A DNA stretch of 64,000 nucleotides from Paraburkholderia sejongensis (GTDB lineage Bacteria > Pseudomonadota > Gammaproteobacteria > Burkholderiales > Burkholderiaceae): the NCBI RefSeq assembly GCF_020880815.1, contig NZ_JAJITD010000010.1, positions 248,001 to 312,000 on the forward strand, read 5' to 3'. The translations under genes were made by a program, and so were the position numbers. Shown here piece after piece: positions 59,791 through 64,000 of this stretch. The notes under the pieces are model-generated. The model saw nothing but the letters and a program-made list of their open reading frames with translations, was not told the DNA's origin and searched no databases. Each line of letters opens with the position of its first letter. Positions within the stretch are counted from its first letter, which is position 1.

Positions 59791-60471
59791 TCACGCGTGC
59801 GGTAGGTGGATGCCGAGCTGCATGAAAAGCTGCGTGTGACGCGCGTACTGCGACGCGAAACGCGAGCGCGTCGCGCCGACGAGGCAACGCAGTTCGGCGA
59901 GCGCGCGATCGAAGTTTTCGTTGATCACCACGTACTCCGCTTCGGCCGCGTGCGCCATCTCGCCACCGGCCGCGAGCAGGCGTCGCGTGATCACGTTCGG
60001 CTCGTCCTGGCCGCGCTTTTTCAGACGCTCTTCGAGCGCTTCGAGCGACGGCGGCAGAATGAAAATTTCGACCGCGTTGTGAAACTGCTTCTTCACCTGC
60101 TGCGCGCCCTGCCAGTCGATTTCGAGCAGCACGTCATGGCCGCTTTTCATCTGCTCCTCGATCCACACGCGCGAGGTGCCGTAGTAGTTGCCGTGCACTT
60201 CCGCGCTTTCGAGAAACTCGCCCGCGTCGTGGCGCTGCATGAAGTCTTCGACGGTCGTGAAGTGATAGTGCTCGCCGTCCTGCTCCTTCGGACGCGGCGG
60301 GCGCGTCGTGTACGAGATCGACAGACGGATCGCGTCGTCGCCGGCGAGCAGCGCGTTCACGAGCGTCGACTTGCCGGCGCCCGAGGGCGCCACAACCATG
60401 AACAGATTGCCGGGGTAAGCGCCGGCATTCGGACGGCGCGGCGCGCCGGTTTCGCGTGGGTGGTCGGTCAT
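59791..60471 (-). CDS. gmk: Guanylate kinase
   Basis: 226-residue enzyme that phosphorylates GMP to GDP. The P-loop is APSGAGKSTLVNALL, the GMP-binding motif is ISYTTRPPRPKEQDGEHY, and LLEIDWQGAQQVKKQF and ILPPSLEALEERLKKRGQ follow. The start at 60471 includes a 20-residue leader before the P-loop that is not conserved; a later start is possible. Co-directional with yicC, 18 bp upstream. Confidence 0.96.
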   Translation of the reverse strand: MTDHPRETGAPRRPNAGAYPGNLFMVVAPSGAGKSTLVNALLAGDDAIRLSISYTTRPPRPKEQDGEHYHFTTVEDFMQRHDAGEFLESAEVHGNYYGTSRVWIEEQMKSGHDVLLEIDWQGAQQVKKQFHNAVEIFILPPSLEALEERLKKRGQDEPNVITRRLLAAGGEMAHAAEAEYVVINENFDRALAELRCLVGATRSRFASQYARHTQLFMQLGIHLPHA

Positions 60472-60489
60472 TTGATTAGTGCTCCAGCT

Positions 60490-61413
60490 TTATTCCAGAT
60501 TCTGTACCTGCTCGCGCATCTGTTCGATCAGCAGCTTGAGCGTCATCGACGAATCCGCGAGCTCCTTCGCCGCGGCCTTCGAGCCGAGCGTGTTCGCTTC
60601 ACGGTTCAGTTCCTGCATCATGAAGTCGAGCCGCTTGCCGACCTTGCCGCCCTTCTCGATCACATGACGCGTTTCGTTCAGGTGAGCGGTGAGGCGCGAC
60701 AGTTCTTCGGCGATGTCGATGCGGATTCCGTACATCGTCACTTCCTGGCGAATCCGCTCGTTGATCTCTTCGCGCGAGACGATCGTCGCGGCCGCATCCG
60801 GCGCGGCGATCCCGAGTGCTTCCTGCAGACGCTCGACGATCTTCTGCTGATGCCGCGTAATCAGTTCCGGCACGAGCGGGGTGATCTTCGCGACGATCGT
60901 TTCCATCTCGGTGACATTCGCGAGCAGCATGTTCGCCAGTTGCGCGCCTTCGCGCGCGCGCACGTCGATCAGATCGGCGATCGCCTGCTTGCCGCAGCCG
61001 AGCACCGCGTCGCGCAGCGTCTCGGGCGCAATGCCGCTTTCGGCGAGCACGCCGGGCCAGCGCAGAATTTCGCCGGTGCGCAGACGGCCGGCTTCCGGAA
61101 ATGCATCGAGCACCGCGCGCTCGAGCAGCGCGAGTTGGTCGAGCGCGTCGCGATTGATCGCGCCGGCGTTCGCCGACTGCTCGCTGCGTTGCAGATTGAC
61201 GCGAATGTCGACCTTGCCGCGCGACAGCTTGTTCATCAGCATTTCGCGCAGCGTCGGTTCGCACACGCGCACGTCTTCGGGCATGCGGAAGTTGAGATCG
61301 AGAAAGCGCGAGTTCACCGTGCGCAGTTCGACCGACACACTGACGCCGCCGGTGCCCGAGGCCGCTACGAGTTCGCGGGTCGCGCTCGCATAGCCAGTCA
61401 TGCTGTAGATCAT
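60490..61413 (-). CDS. YicC/YloC-family endoribonuclease
   Basis: 307-residue protein of the YicC family. The N-terminus MIYSMTGYASATRELV and the segment SVELRTVNSRFLDLNFRMPE are diagnostic. The C-terminus (GKVGKRLDFMMQELNREANT, then QMREQVQNLE) is the second conserved domain. YicC members degrade specific RNAs in E. coli. It is next to gmk in many beta- and gamma-proteobacteria. The start at 61413 begins directly at the family-typical MIYSMTG. Confidence 0.92.
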   Translation of the reverse strand: MIYSMTGYASATRELVAASGTGGVSVSVELRTVNSRFLDLNFRMPEDVRVCEPTLREMLMNKLSRGKVDIRVNLQRSEQSANAGAINRDALDQLALLERAVLDAFPEAGRLRTGEILRWPGVLAESGIAPETLRDAVLGCGKQAIADLIDVRAREGAQLANMLLANVTEMETIVAKITPLVPELITRHQQKIVERLQEALGIAAPDAAATIVSREEINERIRQEVTMYGIRIDIAEELSRLTAHLNETRHVIEKGGKVGKRLDFMMQELNREANTLGSKAAAKELADSSMTLKLLIEQMREQVQNLE

Positions 61414-61675
61414 CGTATTTCTCGCGATTGCGGCCGGGCGTCGAACGCCGGCCTGAGAAGCGGATCGCCCGGCGTGTACGAGACGCGAGGCGGGGAACCG
61501 GCATTATCCCATTTTTGCCGCCGGCATCCGGCGAGAGCGAGGGTGTATGCGGGCTGGCTCGCGCATGGCTGGAGCCGTCCGGCGCGCGTCTGGGGGACGG
61601 CAACCGCCGCAGACGATCGGCGGTAAAATTGCGCTTTTCCCCGCATCTCTTCGACCTATTCCGAGCCCCATCCAC
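61414..61675. other. Divergent region yicC / rph
   Basis: 262 bp, GC-rich, holding promoters for two divergent transcripts; no gene or recognisable site. Confidence 0.5.
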
Positions 61676-62413
61676 ATGAGCAACGACAACCAACGCCCGA
61701 GCGCCCGCCTGCCCAACCAGTTGCGCGACGTGCGCATCACGCGTCACTACACGAAGCATGCGGAGGGCTCGGTGCTGGTCGAATTCGGCGACACCAAGGT
61801 CATCTGCACCGCCAGCGTCAGCGAAAGCGTGCCGCCGTTTCTGCGCGATCGCGGCCAGGGCTGGCTCACGGCCGAATACGGGATGCTGCCGCGCGCCACC
61901 CACACGCGCAGCGACCGCGAAGCCGCGCGCGGCAAACAGACCGGCCGCACCCAGGAAATCCAGCGCCTGATCGGCCGCGCGCTGCGCTCGGTGTTCGATC
62001 TCGAGAAGCTCGGCGCGCGCACCATCAATCTCGACTGCGACGTGATCCAGGCCGACGGTGGCACCCGCACCGCGAGCATCACCGGCGCGTTCGTCGCCGC
62101 GCACGATGCGGTCACGAAACTGCTCGCGGCGGGCCGTATCGAAAGTTCGCCGATCGTCGATTACGTCGCCGCGATTTCGGTCGGCGTGTACGACGGCGTG
62201 CCGGTGCTCGATCTCGATTACGACGAAGACTCGCAGTGCGATACCGACATGAACGTCGTGATGACGGGTTCGGGCGGCTTCGTCGAAGTTCAGGGCACCG
62301 CGGAAGGCGTGCCGTTCTCGCGCAATGAAATGAACGCGCTGCTCGATCTCGCAAGCGACGGCATCAGCACGCTGATCGCGAAGCAGAAAGAAGCGCTGGG
62401 AGTGCAGCAGTGA
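61676..62413 (+). CDS. rph: Ribonuclease PH
   Basis: 245-residue phosphorolytic exoribonuclease that trims the 3' ends of tRNA precursors. The core RSDREAARGKQTGRTQEIQ, LDCDVIQADGGTRTASITG and GSGGFVEVQGTAEG motifs are intact. The start MSNDNQRPSARLPNQLRDV at 61676 fits the usual family N-terminus. It overlaps the rdgB start, so it is translationally coupled. This gene cluster continues with hemW. Confidence 0.97.
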   Translation: MSNDNQRPSARLPNQLRDVRITRHYTKHAEGSVLVEFGDTKVICTASVSESVPPFLRDRGQGWLTAEYGMLPRATHTRSDREAARGKQTGRTQEIQRLIGRALRSVFDLEKLGARTINLDCDVIQADGGTRTASITGAFVAAHDAVTKLLAAGRIESSPIVDYVAAISVGVYDGVPVLDLDYDEDSQCDTDMNVVMTGSGGFVEVQGTAEGVPFSRNEMNALLDLASDGISTLIAKQKEALGVQQ

Positions 62414-63039
62414 ATGAAGGTCGTCAGGACGGCATGCCGTTGAAGAAGGTGGTGCTCGCGTCGAACAACGCGGGCAAGCTGCGCGAGTTCGCCGCGCTGT
62501 TCGGCGCGGCCGGCATCGAACTGATTGCCCAGGGCGCGCTCAACGTGCCCGAAGCGGAAGAGCCACATCCCACGTTCGTGGAAAACGCGCTGGCCAAGGC
62601 GCGTCATGCGGCGAAGCTGACCGGCCTGCCCGCGCTCGCCGACGACTCGGGTCTGTGCGTGCGCGCGCTGGGCGGCGCGCCGGGCGTGTATTCGGCGCGC
62701 TATGCGCAACTCGCCGGCGGCGAGAAAAGCGACGCCGCGAACAACGCGCGGCTCGTCGCCGAGTTGCGGGACGCGAACGACCGGCGCGGTTATTACTTCT
62801 GCGTGCTCGCGCTGGTGCGGCATGCCGACGACCCCGAACCGCTGATCGCCGAAGGCCGCTGGCACGGCGAGATTCTCGACGCGCCGCGCGGCGAGCATGG
62901 CTTCGGCTACGACCCGTACTTCTATCTGCCGTCGCTGGGCGCGAGCGCCGCCGAACTCGAGCCGGCCGTGAAAAACGCGAGCAGCCATCGCGCGATCGCG
63001 CTGCGGCAACTGCTCGCGCGTCTGTCGGAGGAAGCGTGA
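62410..63039 (+). CDS. rdgB: RdgB/HAM1-type nucleoside-triphosphatase (ITP/XTP pyrophosphatase)
   Basis: 209-residue housecleaning enzyme that hydrolyses dITP, ITP and XTP. Motifs are SNNAGKLREFAALF, LADDSGLCVRALGGAPGVYSA and HGFGYDPYFYLPSLG. The GTG at 62410 overlaps the rph stop (GTGA) and has GGGAG 8 bp upstream; an ATG at 62434 (MPLKKVVLASNN) would be nearer the family-typical N-terminus. Its removal of non-canonical purines complements the purine enzymes elsewhere in the window only in a general sense. It ends by overlapping hemW. Confidence 0.95.
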   Translation: MNEGRQDGMPLKKVVLASNNAGKLREFAALFGAAGIELIAQGALNVPEAEEPHPTFVENALAKARHAAKLTGLPALADDSGLCVRALGGAPGVYSARYAQLAGGEKSDAANNARLVAELRDANDRRGYYFCVLALVRHADDPEPLIAEGRWHGEILDAPRGEHGFGYDPYFYLPSLGASAAELEPAVKNASSHRAIALRQLLARLSEEA

Positions 63040-64000
63040 TTCCGATTCACCCGACGCCCGCGGACATCGGCAACGGTGTCGTCAAGGCGTTCACGTCGCC
63101 GGGCAGCATCCGGCTGACCTCGCTGCCGCCGCTCGCGTTGTACGTGCATTTTCCGTGGTGCGTGCGCAAGTGTCCGTATTGCGATTTCAACTCGCACGAG
63201 TGGAAAGGCGAGTCGTTCCCGGAGAACGACTATCTCGACGCGTTGCGCGCCGATCTGGAGATGGCGCTGCCGCTGATCTGGGGGCGCCAGGTGCATACGG
63301 TGTTCATCGGCGGGGGCACGCCGAGCCTGCTGTCGGCGGCGGGGCTCGACCGGATGCTGTCGGATATCCGCGCGCTGCTGCCGCTCGACGCTGACGCCGA
63401 AATCACGCTCGAAGCGAACCCCGGCACATTCGAAGCGGACAAGTTCGCGCAGTTTCGCGCGAGCGGCGTGAACCGGCTGTCGGTCGGGATTCAGAGCTTC
63501 AACGAAGCGCATCTGAAGGCGCTCGGGCGGATTCACGATTCCGCGCAGGCGCGTCATGCGGTCGAAGTGGCCGCGAACACTTTCGACAACTTCAATCTCG
63601 ACCTGATGTTCGCGCTGCCAAAGCAAACGCTCGCCGAGTGCCAGGCCGACATCGAGACCGCGCTGTCGTTCGCGCCGCCGCATCTGTCGCTGTACCACCT
63701 GACGCTGGAGCCGAACACGCTGTTCGCGAAGTTTCCGCCCGCGTTGCCCGACGACGATCAGTCCGCCGACATGCAGGACTGGATTCATCAGCGCACCGCC
63801 GAGGCCGGCTATGGGCGCTACGAGGTATCCGCGTATGCGCAGCCGCATCGGCAGAGCAAACACAATCTGAACTACTGGCGTTTCGGCGACTATCTCGGCA
63901 TCGGCGCAGGCGCGCATACGAAACTGTCGTTTCCGAACCGGATCCTCAGGCAGGCGCGTTACAAGCATCCCACGACGTTTATCGAGCAGGCGAAGGCCGG
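63036..64000 (+). CDS. hemW: HemW, radical SAM heme chaperone (5' part; runs off the window)
   Basis: Open to the window end, 321 codons visible. Radical SAM protein of the HemW group (formerly called an oxygen-independent coproporphyrinogen III oxidase-like protein) that delivers heme to respiratory enzymes. The start is GTG at 63036, overlapping the rdgB stop. The [4Fe-4S] site C-x3-C-x2-C is in FPWCVRKCPYCDFNSH. Further motifs are VFIGGGTPSLLSAAGLD, ITLEANPGTFEADKF and VNRLSVGIQSFNEAHL, and GDYLGIGAGAHTKLSFP near the truncation. True HemN would have a C-x3-C-x2-C-x-C motif; here the residue after CDF is Asn, so HemW is favoured. Confidence 0.93.
   Translation, partial: MIPIHPTPADIGNGVVKAFTSPGSIRLTSLPPLALYVHFPWCVRKCPYCDFNSHEWKGESFPENDYLDALRADLEMALPLIWGRQVHTVFIGGGTPSLLSAAGLDRMLSDIRALLPLDADAEITLEANPGTFEADKFAQFRASGVNRLSVGIQSFNEAHLKALGRIHDSAQARHAVEVAANTFDNFNLDLMFALPKQTLAECQADIETALSFAPPHLSLYHLTLEPNTLFAKFPPALPDDDQSADMQDWIHQRTAEAGYGRYEVSAYAQPHRQSKHNLNYWRFGDYLGIGAGAHTKLSFPNRILRQARYKHPTTFIEQAKA

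Overview
The window is a GC-rich stretch of a Burkholderiaceae chromosome, most likely Paraburkholderia or a close relative. The evidence is gene content rather than a database match: a Burkholderia-type porin, a DUF2968 coiled-coil protein, an NAD-linked Fds formate dehydrogenase, an exported chorismate mutase, and the housekeeping run greB / spoT-rpoZ-gmk-yicC / rph-rdgB-hemW. No transposase, integrase, CRISPR array or rRNA operon is visible.

Layout. (1) 1-5.8 kb: the 3' end of fdsA, then fdsD, an FAD aromatic-ring monooxygenase, and a TPR protein with a glycosyltransferase-9-like C-terminus. (2) 5.9-16.6 kb: an MFS tricarboxylate-type symporter, a GNAT acetyltransferase, two poorly characterised proteins, a class-I glutamine amidotransferase-like (C26) hydrolase, a CPA2 cation:proton antiporter, an amidase and dsbB. 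(3) 16.9-24.6 kb: a co-directional purine-base catabolic cluster, xdhA-xdhB-xdhC, an adenosine/adenine deaminase-family gene and guanine deaminase. Together these would take adenine and guanine to xanthine and urate. (4) 24.7-41.7 kb: one leftward gene train of 17 genes, the centrepiece of the window. It is an aryl polyene / xanthomonadin-type type II polyketide pigment cluster: a chain-length-factor-like protein, a lysophospholipid acyltransferase, two ACPs, a membrane protein, an AMP-ligase fused to a hotdog dehydratase, a GT2-LpxL fusion, a thioesterase, a LolA-like carrier, an MMPL exporter, two APE-type ketosynthases, a dehydratase, a ketoreductase, a FabB-like ketosynthase, a lipoprotein and a flavin enzyme with the WxWxIP motif of flavin-dependent halogenases. 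Most junctions overlap by 1 or 4 bases, so translation is probably coupled.

(5) 42-47 kb: a yybP-ykoY-type manganese riboswitch ahead of a GDT1/UPF0016 manganese exporter, a DUF4136 lipoprotein, pepN and fbp. (6) 48-55 kb: tRNA-Thr(CGT), an acyltransferase-3 protein, a 930-bp gene-poor stretch, a 49-residue small ORF, exported chorismate mutase, an exonuclease/GIY-YIG protein, a cold-shock protein, an 83-residue ORF and a porin. (7) 55-64 kb: greB, two identical tRNA-Arg(ACG) genes, a NinX-like phage-type gene, spoT, rpoZ, gmk, yicC, rph, rdgB and the 5' part of hemW.

The most rewarding targets for follow-up are the pigment cluster (its flavin enzyme, its extra ketosynthase and a long inverted repeat upstream) and several unexplained structured intergenic elements. 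Positions and motifs were read by eye. Family assignments come from recognisable motifs and context, not from searches.
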